DNA of 9,299 nucleotides from Anaerolineales bacterium (GCA_016789485.1 JAEURE010000048.1:2348-11646), one strand, 5' to 3'; positions 1 through 6,713 are shown, counted from the first letter of the stretch. A program made the numbers and translations. Notes: generated by a model not told the origin, from the sequence alone.

Positions 1-20
1 AGTGGATGAAGGTCAGGCAT
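1..20 (-). CDS. Possible 5' end of a further minus-strand gene (six codons only)
   Basis: An ATG on the minus strand at 20-18 lies 2 nt after the TAG stop of the ParB-like gene and reads MPDLHP before leaving the window. A purine-rich GAAGAGAA stretch inside the end of the upstream gene could serve as its ribosome binding site. The arrangement fits translational coupling in the same minus-strand operon. Too little is visible to assign a product, and it could be chance. Confidence 0.3.
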
Positions 21-22
21 GT

Positions 23-874
23 CTATTCGTTCTCTTCAATGAATTGCTTGGCTGCGGTCGCAGGCGGTTGAAGAGGCTGGCCTTCTTCTTTGGATAAGTA
101 ATGCTGGTGGTCGAGAGTCCACAGGTATAAGTCGCCTTCGGTTTTACCAGGAAATTCTTTTAAGATGCCGCTTTTGCGAATGACTTCGATGATGGGCAGG
201 TAGACCGTATCGTACCAATGCGCCACGGCTTCTTCTTCCGAAATATCGCGCTTGAGATCGATGCCCATGAAGTAACGATGCACGGCAATGTGTTCGAGCA
301 TGCGTTCAAAGCCATCGGGGATGTTTAATTTTATATTGGCTTTGGGGCGAATCCGATCCAGCCCGCTGCGCTCGAGAAAGTCAACTTTTGCGCCGAGGAT
401 TTCCAGGTCTTCGGGTTTGATGTCTGGTGTAATGTTGACGCGAGTGGCACATTCGCGCACTTCGGCTTCGATAAAGATCTGTCCCTGTCCGCGCGCGACA
501 GAAACGCGGTGATGACCGTCCACAACAAAATAGACATCACCCACTTTGTATAAAACCACGGGCGGGAGATTGATGTCTTGATAAAAAGCGCGGTCAACTT
601 TTTGCCAGCGGCTGGCAAGTTGATCTTCCTTCGGAAGGAAAGCGCGGTCAAATTCATGATAACGGTTCAGACTCCCTGCAATTTGTTCCACACGAACCGT
701 CTTTACTCCCCGATAAATGGGTCCGCCAATGCGCAGCTTCTCCTTGATCTCGTCGTAGGAGAGCAACGTGGTGGTGTGTTTGCCCGACACCACAGAGAAT
801 ACCTGGTTGATAAAGGATTTAAAGCGCGCCCTGCTAAAATCTGCACGTGTGCGTTCGTGTAATTCGTCTGACAT
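23..874 (-). CDS. ParB-like-domain protein, 283 aa, function unknown
   Basis: A ParB/sulfiredoxin-like fold is suggested at about residues 57-140: a strand-rich stretch ending in VYFVVDGHHRVSVARGQG, where GHHR (120-123) corresponds to the ParB box II motif that binds nucleotide and phosphate in ParB/Srx proteins. There is no visible helix-turn-helix or ParB dimerisation domain, so a chromosome-partition role is unlikely. The C-terminal half (about 145-283) is helical and ends with a YLPIIEVIRKSG...FPGKTEGDLYLW segment, which resembles the C-terminal part of DUF4032-like or related ParB-like proteins as I remember them. It is 19 nt downstream of the metallophosphoesterase gene and probably co-transcribed with it. 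Start at ATG 874, with GAGCAGGA just upstream. No signal peptide or membrane segment is seen. The domain call is fairly firm; the function is unknown. Confidence 0.8.
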   Translation of the reverse strand: MSDELHERTRADFSRARFKSFINQVFSVVSGKHTTTLLSYDEIKEKLRIGGPIYRGVKTVRVEQIAGSLNRYHEFDRAFLPKEDQLASRWQKVDRAFYQDINLPPVVLYKVGDVYFVVDGHHRVSVARGQGQIFIEAEVRECATRVNITPDIKPEDLEILGAKVDFLERSGLDRIRPKANIKLNIPDGFERMLEHIAVHRYFMGIDLKRDISEEEAVAHWYDTVYLPIIEVIRKSGILKEFPGKTEGDLYLWTLDHQHYLSKEEGQPLQPPATAAKQFIEENE

Positions 875-893
875 TCCTGCTCACTTTCGTTAT

Positions 894-1517
894 TTAAACT
901 TCCAATATTTTATACGGATAAACATTAATGATCTTTGTTGCGCCAACGACTGTTTCCTGGGTTTCAAGGTTGTTCCTGTAAAAGTGTGTATGACCATGAA
1001 AATGATATCGCGGCTTGGCGATGCGGATCAGCCAATTCAACGCTTTCAATCCGTGGTGGGCGGGGTCAAAGAGATCGTCATGAATCCCGTAGGGTGGAGA
1101 GTGGCTGATGAGAATGTCCATTGCACGGCCATAGCGGATGCGATTGATCAGCAACTGTGGAAGCATTTGGATCACCCGCAGGTATGACTCTATTTGGGTA
1201 TATTGGTTGACTCCGTCTGGGCGGTAGCGGATGCATCCGCCAAAGCCGCCGATCAAAAGATCGTTAACCGATTCGGTTTTCAGGTCCAGATTGATGCCGC
1301 CTTCGGCTCTTGAACGCTTATCTCTCAGGCTGAATTCAGGGTCATGGTTGCCTGGTACATAGTACATGGGGGTGTTCAACATGGTGACGATGTATTCCAG
1401 ATACGTGTACGGCATGTCGCCGCATCCGAGAATCAGTCTTACATCTTGAAAGTGTCCGCTGGAAGCCAGCGAGTACATGCGGTCTATGACCTGGTCGCTT
1501 ACCGCTAGAATTTTCAC
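894..1517 (-). CDS. Calcineurin-like metallophosphoesterase, 207 aa
   Basis: The dimetal phosphoesterase motifs appear in order: SDQV (D8), GCGD (D34), PGNHD (N57, H58), ISHSPP and HGHTH near the C-terminus. These bind two metal ions (usually Mn, Fe or Zn) for phosphomonoester or phosphodiester hydrolysis; the substrate cannot be told. The canonical first motif DxH reads D8-Q9-V10 here, so the usual His ligand is missing. The GTG at 1517 is preferred as start because the protein then begins at the first beta-strand (MKILAVSD), as is usual. An ATG at 1610 would add a 31-residue Cys-rich leader reaching almost to the divergent promoter's -10, which is probably non-coding. A poor promoter-like pair (TTGCAT, 17 nt, CACAAT ending at 1525) would put the transcript start at or next to the GTG, so a leaderless mRNA is possible but unproven. 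Cytoplasmic, first gene of a minus-strand operon. Confidence 0.88.
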   Translation of the reverse strand: MKILAVSDQVIDRMYSLASSGHFQDVRLILGCGDMPYTYLEYIVTMLNTPMYYVPGNHDPEFSLRDKRSRAEGGINLDLKTESVNDLLIGGFGGCIRYRPDGVNQYTQIESYLRVIQMLPQLLINRIRYGRAMDILISHSPPYGIHDDLFDPAHHGLKALNWLIRIAKPRYHFHGHTHFYRNNLETQETVVGATKIINVYPYKILEV

Positions 1518-1569
1518 GCTGCCAATTGTGCCGTAGAAGTTGTTTCCATGCAAGCCCGCCTGCCGGCAA

Positions 1570-1595
1570 AATTGCACCCGCAGGCATTTGCAATT
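1570..1595. repeat. Inverted repeat AATTGCA / TGCAATT overlapping the -35 box
   Basis: AATTGCA (1570-1576) and TGCAATT (1589-1595) form 7-bp inverted arms separated by 12 bp, with centres 19 bp apart, about two helical turns. The right arm overlaps the -35 hexamer of the rightward promoter. A third copy (AATTGCA, 1713-1719) lies at the presumed kinase start. This is the geometry of a dimeric repressor or activator site, but 7-bp arms in AT-rich DNA can arise by chance, so the operator role is inference. Confidence 0.35.
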
Positions 1596-1616
1596 CCCTC
1601 CAGTGCACACTATAAT
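1588..1616 (+). promoter_or_regulatory. Sigma70-type promoter for the kinase operon
   Basis: A TTGCAA -35 element (1588-1593, 4 of 6 consensus bases), an optimal 17-nt spacer and a perfect TATAAT -10 (1611-1616) point rightward. Transcription would start near 1622-1624, giving a leader of roughly 25 to 90 nt depending on which kinase start is used. It is the best promoter match I saw in the window and stands exactly at the head of the six-gene operon. Confidence 0.72.
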
Positions 1617-1702
1617 TCATTAATTCAACTGGTAAGCAGGAGCTACTTCTGGAAACAAGGAATATTACATCCCCAATCGGTTCGGGTTCAGGAGATCGGA
1701 CC

Positions 1703-1726
1703 CCCCGCCAGCAATTGCAGGCGGGG
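1703..1726. promoter_or_regulatory. GC-rich hairpin/near-palindrome enclosing the TTG start candidate
   Basis: CCCCGCC (1703-1709) pairs with GGCGGGG (1720-1726). Between them lies the palindrome GCAATTGC (1711-1718) flanked by one A on each side, so the whole 24 bp is a near-perfect dyad with only an A/A mismatch pair. In mRNA the TTG start candidate (1715-1717) would be buried in it. It may control kinase translation, be a protein-binding site, or simply be coding sequence if the true start is upstream. Confidence 0.45.
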
Positions 1727-3532
1727 ATCACGCTCGTTAATCGATATAACATCCAGGATGTGATCGGTGTCGGGGGAATGGGTTCGGTGTACCGCGCCAG
1801 AGATCTGCATTTTCCAAATGTTGTGAAGTTGGTGGCGGTAAAAGAGATGATCAACCAGGCTCCCGATCCGCTTGTGCGCCAGACGATCGTGCAAAATTTT
1901 GAGCGTGAGGCGAACCTGCTTGCCACTCTCAATCATCCCTCGATCCCACGAATTTATGATTATTTTACCCAGAACGACCATTCCTACCTTGTATTGGAAT
2001 TCATTCACGGCAAAGACCTTGAAAATGTCATCGCCGATGCCAATGGATTTTTGCCTGAAGACCAGGTGATCAGTTGGGCGATCCAGCTTTGTGATGTGCT
2101 TGCCTATTTACATGGGCATAAGCCTGACCCGATCATCTTCCGTGATATGAAGCCTTCCAATGTCATGATCAATCATAATGGGGATGTGGTACTGGTCGAT
2201 TTTGGAATCGCAAAAACGTTTCAGTCCGGGCAAAAGGGTACCATGATCGGTACAGAGGGATATTCTCCTCCTGAGCAATACCGCGGGGAAGCCACTCAAA
2301 TTGCAGATATTTATTCATTAGGCGCTGCGTTGCATCATGCGATCACCCGCCGCGATCCGCGCCTTGAGCCGCCATTTTCCTTTGCAGAACGTCCCATCCG
2401 CCGCATCAACACCAATGTCTCAGTTGAGTTTGAAGCGGTCATCAATACTGCCTTGCAATACAATCCCGCCGACCGCTTTCAAAGCGCTGCTTCGATGAAG
2501 GATGCTTTGATGAATGTGGCCCGCAAGACAGGCACTCTTGCCAAACTTACATCTGCAGTTCCAGTCCCGACCGGTGGAGTCAAACCGCTCTGGTCTTTCA
2601 AGTGTGAAGATGAAATTCGGGGAACTCCATTCCTGCATCAGGGGATGTTGTATGTGGGTTGTTATGATAATAATTTGTATGCCCTGAGCGCAGCGGACGG
2701 ACAATTCCAATGGAAATACGCGTCGGATGGAGGGATTGTTTCCCGTCCACTGGCTTTTGATAACAATCTATTCTTGTGTTCGGAAGATCAACGCCTGCAC
2801 TGCATCAATCTGCGGACAGGCAAGGTGATTTGGACGTATTTTACGGAAGGTAAAATATATTCATCCCCGCGAATTTCTGATGGGCATATCTTCTTCGGTT
2901 CCGAAGACCAGGATCTGCATGCTGTGAACGCCACCACCGGACGAGCGATCTGGAAGTTTTCAACTGACGGCCCCATTTATTCCACACCGCTGCTTGCCAA
3001 TGAGATGGTCTATTTCGGCACGGAATCAGGTTCTTTGTATGCCCTTGATTTTCGCGGGGAACTGAAATGGCGTTTTCAAGCCAAGCGGTCGATCACCTCG
3101 TCTCCGATCAACAAAGGCCAGGCGATTTATGTTACTTCTGTGGATGGAACGTTTTATGCCTTGGATGCAAAGAACGGCTGGCCGATCTGGAAGTTCCGTT
3201 TAGGGAAAGGCTCTGTCTCGTCTCCAGCTCTTGCCGATGACCTTGCGTTTGTCGGTGCGGCGGATGGTTTTATTTATTGCGTGGATATACGGACGGCCAA
3301 AGAAGTGTGGCGTTTCCGTACGGAAAACCAAGTCAGTAGTTCACCGACGGTTTACAAAGATTCCGTCTATTGCGGCTCTGTGGATGGGAGCATGTACTGT
3401 CTTGAGTACCGCACAGGCCGTCTGCGTTGGAAATTTGAATCACAGGCGGCAGTTACCGGTTCCCCGGTTGTTTTTGATGATATTGTTTATTTTGGTTCAA
3501 CAGACCATCATGTCTATGCTCTGTTCGCCTAA
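1715..3532 (+). CDS. Ser/Thr protein kinase with C-terminal eight-blade PQQ-type beta-propeller
   Basis: The kinase domain spans about residues 9-275: glycine loop GVGGMG (18-23), ATP-binding Lys K43 in VAVKEM, helix-C Glu near E63/E65, catalytic loop FRDMKPSN (D144, N149; Phe replaces the usual His of HRD), DFG at 162-164 and P+1 motif GTEGYSPPEQY (179-189). From about residue 292 to the end are eight repeats of about 40 residues of the type W-K-F...SSP...VYFGS.D..LYALD..TG, a PQQ-like propeller that probably senses a ligand or binds partners. No transmembrane segment lies between the domains and there is no signal peptide, so the whole protein should be cytoplasmic, unlike PknB-type receptor kinases. 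First gene of the operon; its partner phosphatase follows 11 nt later. The start is uncertain. TTG 1715 is the first in-frame ATG/GTG/TTG codon but lacks a well-placed Shine-Dalgarno; the frame stays open back to 1616, and CTG 1649 lies 6 nt after AGGAG (1638-1642), which would add 22 residues. Confidence 0.93.
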   Translation: MQAGITLVNRYNIQDVIGVGGMGSVYRARDLHFPNVVKLVAVKEMINQAPDPLVRQTIVQNFEREANLLATLNHPSIPRIYDYFTQNDHSYLVLEFIHGKDLENVIADANGFLPEDQVISWAIQLCDVLAYLHGHKPDPIIFRDMKPSNVMINHNGDVVLVDFGIAKTFQSGQKGTMIGTEGYSPPEQYRGEATQIADIYSLGAALHHAITRRDPRLEPPFSFAERPIRRINTNVSVEFEAVINTALQYNPADRFQSAASMKDALMNVARKTGTLAKLTSAVPVPTGGVKPLWSFKCEDEIRGTPFLHQGMLYVGCYDNNLYALSAADGQFQWKYASDGGIVSRPLAFDNNLFLCSEDQRLHCINLRTGKVIWTYFTEGKIYSSPRISDGHIFFGSEDQDLHAVNATTGRAIWKFSTDGPIYSTPLLANEMVYFGTESGSLYALDFRGELKWRFQAKRSITSSPINKGQAIYVTSVDGTFYALDAKNGWPIWKFRLGKGSVSSPALADDLAFVGAADGFIYCVDIRTAKEVWRFRTENQVSSSPTVYKDSVYCGSVDGSMYCLEYRTGRLRWKFESQAAVTGSPVVFDDIVYFGSTDHHVYALFA

Positions 3533-3543
3533 AAGGAGTTCTC

Positions 3544-4461
3544 GTGGCTGATTTCTTTCGAAAATTGTTTGGTGCAAAAGAAATACCTACACAACCAAAG
3601 CAACAGATAGTGGATATGGCTACCACCGCGCCGCTTACCGACCAGCAGATCAATTCCATTGTTGCGGGTCAGAATTTAAAGTATGAAGTAAAACAACTCA
3701 TTTCCAGTGTCGGTCAATCTGTTGGAAAGCAGCGCGATCATAATGAGGATAGCGTACTTGCTCTTACTTCCACTGTTTCCGGGAGCACGGAGAGTATACC
3801 CTTTGGTCTGTACATCGTTGCGGACGGCATGGGCGGCCACCAATTTGGGGAAGTGGCAAGCAATGCTGCCATCCGCATCATGGGCGGAAATATTACCAAA
3901 AAGTTTCATTCCTATTTATATAACCTTCCCACTCAGACTCTTCAGGACTCTCTGCAAGAGGTGATGGAAAACTCGATTATGGAGGCGCATCAATACGTCC
4001 AGCGTGAAGCGCCGGGCAGTGGAACTACCGTCACGGCTGCGCTGGTCTTGGGGCAGCAGGTCACTATCGCTCACGTTGGGGATAGCCGCGCTTATGCAGT
4101 CTACCCGGACGGCAGGATGGAAGTAATCACTCGTGACCACTCTTTAGTTAAGAGGTTGGAGGAACTTGGCCATCTTAGCAAAGATGAGGCTGAGAATTTC
4201 CCGCATCGGAACGTTCTGATCCGCGCCTTGGGGCAGGGCGATTCGCTCGAAGCAGATATTTTCACCGTGCCATTTCCCCAGCCCGGATATTTGATGATCT
4301 GCAGCGACGGGCTTTGGGGTGTTTTGAACGAAAATGATATTTTCAAGATGATCACTGACGCGCCGACGCTGCACCGCGCCTGTCAGAATTTGGTTGAAGC
4401 AGCAAACGCAGCCGGCGGCCCGGATAATATTACAGTCATATTAGCGCAAATGATCGGATAA
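3544..4461 (+). CDS. PP2C-family Ser/Thr protein phosphatase, 305 aa
   Basis: A metal-dependent (Mg/Mn) protein phosphatase that should reverse the neighbouring kinase. PP2C motifs appear in order: RDHNED (E68, D69), VADGMGGH (D94), GTTVTAAL, HVGDSRAY, TRDHSLV, LIRALG, CSDGLWG (D255) and GGPDNIT (D294, N295). The acidic metal ligands are all present, so it should be active. The catalytic domain starts near residue 52. Before it is an extension of about 50 residues beginning MADFFRKLFG, a short amphipathic basic helix of the kind that can attach proteins to membrane, followed by a Gln/Thr-rich linker. The start GTG 3544 has AAGGAG (3533-3538) 5 nt upstream. The gene sits 11 nt after the kinase, and the next gene starts 1 nt after its stop, so coupled expression is likely. 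It resembles the Stp/PrpC/PstP phosphatases paired with bacterial Hanks-type kinases. Confidence 0.95.
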   Translation: MADFFRKLFGAKEIPTQPKQQIVDMATTAPLTDQQINSIVAGQNLKYEVKQLISSVGQSVGKQRDHNEDSVLALTSTVSGSTESIPFGLYIVADGMGGHQFGEVASNAAIRIMGGNITKKFHSYLYNLPTQTLQDSLQEVMENSIMEAHQYVQREAPGSGTTVTAALVLGQQVTIAHVGDSRAYAVYPDGRMEVITRDHSLVKRLEELGHLSKDEAENFPHRNVLIRALGQGDSLEADIFTVPFPQPGYLMICSDGLWGVLNENDIFKMITDAPTLHRACQNLVEAANAAGGPDNITVILAQMIG

Positions 4462-4462
4462 T

Positions 4463-5947
4463 ATGTCCCCCAGCAAGCCTGATTATTATGCAATTCTGGG
4501 TGTCTTCCGTGACGCTTCACCGGAGGAGATTAAGCGTGCGTATTTTGATTCCGCACAGCGTCTTCATCCCGATAAAAATGTGGCTCCCGGGGAAACCGAA
4601 TTGTTTTTGGATATACAACAAGCCTATGAGGTGCTTGCAAATCCAAAACGCCGCAGTTTATATGATGCCACTCTTCCCCCTGAAATTGAAGTAAATACAG
4701 TTGTTAAGCATGAACTTCATTACAGCCGTCCCAATCTTGTTCGATTGGGTGAGCCTCAATTGCTCTATGCCCTGCTGGAAGTCAGTTCACGCGAAGAGAA
4801 GAACAGTCTTCCCACACCTCCGTTAAATATCTGCCTGGTATTGGATCGTTCCACTTCCATGCAAGGCGAGAAATTGGACGTTGTCAAAGCGACAGCCATT
4901 CAATTGTTGAGAAGTATGCGTCCGGAGGATGTGCTAAGCGTTGTTTCATTTAGCGACCGTGCAGAAGTGATCGTTCCCGCATCCGTCAGCCCGGATAAAA
5001 AGAAGCAGGAGTCGCGCATTCAAATGATGCAGGCGTCCGGCGCTACGGAGATTTTCAATGGTCTGGATGCTGGAATGCGCGAGGTGCGCCGCACTCTTGA
5101 TCCCTCCCGCGTCAACCATATTATTTTATTGACAGATGGAAAAACGTACGGTGATGAACAAGCCTGCTTGCAGCTTGCCGACGAGGCGGCCGCTCAGAAC
5201 ATCGGCATTACCGGCATGGGTATTGGGAACGAGTGGAATGATATTTTTCTGGATGCCCTTGCCAGTAGAACGGGCGGTTCATCTGCATATATTTCAAAAC
5301 CAAAAGATATTGAACACTTGCTTGTCGAGAAGTTCAAGGCATTGATCAACACTTTTGCTGACGATATTGTGCTTGAATTCAAGCCGCAGGAACATGTAAA
5401 GATCAATTATGCATTTCGCCTCCAGCCCGAAGGCGGGGCGGTGGAGACGGAGTCATCCCCCATGCATCTGGGTCCAATCCTTCGAGAATCGCCATTGCAG
5501 ATATTGTTTGAATTTCTGGTCGATCCGGAAGCTTTAACTGATGACATGGTGACGCTGCTCAGCGGCTCGTTGAAAATTTCCATTGCAGCCCGCCCAATAC
5601 CGGTGCCGCCCATTCGTTTGAATCTCACCCGCGATGTTCGACCGAATCCATCGGCTGAGCCTCCACCGACCCGGATATTGAGCGCTCTCTCCCGCCTCAC
5701 TCTGTACCGTATGCAGGAGCGTGCCCGAACGGCAGCAGACTCAGGGCAATATGATGTGGCGGCACGCCATCTCCATAACCTTGCCACGCATTTATTGTCC
5801 CAGGGCGAACATTCGCTGGCCAAGACAGCTTTATTTGAAGCGGACAACCTGGAAAGAATGCATTCATGGAGTGCGAGCGGTAATAAGGATATTAAGTACC
5901 AAACCCGTGCGCTGTTATTAAGTGGCGCAAAGGAGAAAGAACGATGA
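4463..5947 (+). CDS. J-domain (DnaJ-type) / von Willebrand factor A fusion protein, 494 aa
   Basis: Residues about 6-70 are a J-domain: DYYAILGV, then RLHPDKN with the HPD triad at 35-37 that stimulates DnaK ATPase, then FLDIQQAYEVLANPKRRSLYD. No Gly/Phe-rich region or zinc-finger substrate-binding domain follows, so this is not a general DnaJ. Residues about 118-300 form a VWA domain with a complete MIDAS: D128-x-S130-x-S132 in LVLDRSTSM, T195 and D225 in LLTDGKT. It should bind a divalent metal and a partner's acidic residue. Residues about 300-400 look like a beta-sandwich, and 405-494 are helical (SALSRLTLYRMQERAR...), a possible interaction module. No signal peptide or membrane segment. 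Its ATG is 1 nt after the phosphatase stop and its TGA overlaps the next ATG (ATGA), so it belongs to the kinase operon. Likely role, by inference: an adaptor bringing DnaK to VWA-bound clients under kinase/phosphatase control. Confidence 0.92.
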   Translation: MSPSKPDYYAILGVFRDASPEEIKRAYFDSAQRLHPDKNVAPGETELFLDIQQAYEVLANPKRRSLYDATLPPEIEVNTVVKHELHYSRPNLVRLGEPQLLYALLEVSSREEKNSLPTPPLNICLVLDRSTSMQGEKLDVVKATAIQLLRSMRPEDVLSVVSFSDRAEVIVPASVSPDKKKQESRIQMMQASGATEIFNGLDAGMREVRRTLDPSRVNHIILLTDGKTYGDEQACLQLADEAAAQNIGITGMGIGNEWNDIFLDALASRTGGSSAYISKPKDIEHLLVEKFKALINTFADDIVLEFKPQEHVKINYAFRLQPEGGAVETESSPMHLGPILRESPLQILFEFLVDPEALTDDMVTLLSGSLKISIAARPIPVPPIRLNLTRDVRPNPSAEPPPTRILSALSRLTLYRMQERARTAADSGQYDVAARHLHNLATHLLSQGEHSLAKTALFEADNLERMHSWSASGNKDIKYQTRALLLSGAKEKER

Positions 5948-6453
5948 TCGTTTGTTCAACTTGCAAACATGCCAATATGGCGGGTGCAATGTTTTGCGCG
6001 GAATGTGGCGCCCAACTGGTGGGCAAGGATTCTCTGATTACCCAGACCATTACTACAGGTAATTTTAAAAGGGTGGCTGTGGAAAATTCAGATGATGCAT
6101 ACCAGCCTTTTGACGGTAGTGACGCGTGGGGCAGTATTCATTTATTGGATACAGGGCAGGTCCTTCCGCTTTCATCCCGCAACGAATTTACCATGGGACG
6201 TATCAGCGAAGGGCAGCCCATTATGCCGGATATCGATCTCTCGCCATACCAGGCATATGCTGCCGGGGTATCGCGTTTGCATGCGATCATAAAAAGGGAT
6301 GGGGACCGCTTGATCTTCATGGACCTTGGCTCTGCCAATGGGACCTATGTCAATGGGAAAAGACTTAATCCTAATGTGGAACAGTTGATCCAGCATGGTG
6401 ATATCGTTGCGCTGGGAAAAATGAAATTACAGATTCTGGTGAAAAACAAATAA
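5944..6453 (+). CDS. Zinc-ribbon / FHA-domain protein, 169 aa
   Basis: The N-terminus carries a short zinc ribbon, C4-x2-C7 and C18-x2-C21 (FCAECGAQL). A linker with a Thr cluster (T33, T35, T37, T38 in SLITQTITTG) follows. Residues about 62-169 form a forkhead-associated domain, which binds phosphothreonine: FTMGRIS (R86), GVSRLHA (S110, H113), and SANGTYVNGKRL (N132, N137). The phosphopeptide-contacting residues are therefore present. As the reader of Ser/Thr phosphorylation it probably binds the kinase or phosphorylated partners, and the Thr cluster could itself be a kinase target, as in GarA/OdhI-type FHA proteins (inference). The start ATG overlaps the stop of the preceding gene by 4 nt and has AAAGGAG (5929-5935) 8 nt upstream. 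No membrane segments, so cytoplasmic. Confidence 0.93.
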   Translation: MIVCSTCKHANMAGAMFCAECGAQLVGKDSLITQTITTGNFKRVAVENSDDAYQPFDGSDAWGSIHLLDTGQVLPLSSRNEFTMGRISEGQPIMPDIDLSPYQAYAAGVSRLHAIIKRDGDRLIFMDLGSANGTYVNGKRLNPNVEQLIQHGDIVALGKMKLQILVKNK

Positions 6454-6469
6454 GAAAAGAGAGTAGCTC

Positions 6470-6712
6470 ATGGCGTATTCGGTAATTCTACATATTTCCG
6501 GGGAGACCTCCATTGCCGGAGAAATAGAAGATCTGCCCAAGCCGACGGATACGATCATTACTGTGATCAATCCACGGCAAAAAGACGGCAAGGATTTGCA
6601 TTATATTGATAACAACGTAACCAAGGTGATCTGGCCTTTGGCAAAGGTCAGCTTTATCGAAATCCTTGAGGGTACTGACGAAGAGAAGATCATCGGTTTT
6701 GTGAGGGAGTAA
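6470..6712 (+). CDS. Small protein of unknown function, 80 aa
   Basis: I do not recognise a named domain. The protein is acidic overall, with alternating hydrophobic strands ([41 protein letters not shown]), suggesting a small all-beta barrel, perhaps SH3- or Sm-like, but this is only a guess. No Cys, signal peptide or membrane segment. It starts at ATG 6470 with GAGAG (6459-6463) 6 nt upstream, 16 nt after the FHA gene, and the response regulator starts 1 nt after its stop, so it is very likely a real operon member. Plausible roles are a partner or regulatory subunit of the FHA protein or of the response regulator. The coding call rests on the RBS, spacing and protein-like composition. Confidence 0.8.
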   Translation: MAYSVILHISGETSIAGEIEDLPKPTDTIITVINPRQKDGKDLHYIDNNVTKVIWPLAKVSFIEILEGTDEEKIIGFVRE

Positions 6713-6713
6713 T

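Noticed and set aside
768..1187. Plus-strand 139-aa open frame opposite the ParB-like and phosphoesterase genes
   Set aside because: Spans the junction of two minus-strand genes, with no recognisable domain.
1518..1610. N-terminal extension of the metallophosphoesterase from ATG 1610 (Cys-containing leader)
   Set aside because: The family normally begins at the MKILAVSD strand; the extension covers the divergent -35 region and its Cys residues do not form a convincing zinc motif.
1342..1932. Long minus-strand open frame crossing the divergent promoter and kinase start
   Set aside because: It overlaps two well-supported genes on both sides, its protein is low in recognisable motifs and rich in Arg, Ser and Cys, and it runs over the promoter region.
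2588..3532. Propeller read as a PQQ-dependent quinoprotein dehydrogenase
   Set aside because: It is fused in frame to a complete kinase, has no signal peptide and no dehydrogenase active-site features that I can see; the repeats fit a sensory or scaffold propeller.
4463..4680. Canonical DnaJ chaperone gene
   Set aside because: Only the J-domain is present; the Gly/Phe region, zinc-finger and substrate-binding domains are missing and a VWA domain follows instead.
5407..5847. Minus-strand 146-aa open frame opposite the J-VWA gene
   Set aside because: Antisense shadow of a strongly supported coding region; biased Arg/Ser composition and no ribosome binding site or motif.
1715..6453. Type VI secretion kinase/phosphatase/FHA switch
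   Set aside because: No T6SS structural genes (Tss, Hcp, VgrG, ClpV) occur in the window and the J-domain/VWA fusion is not part of that switch.
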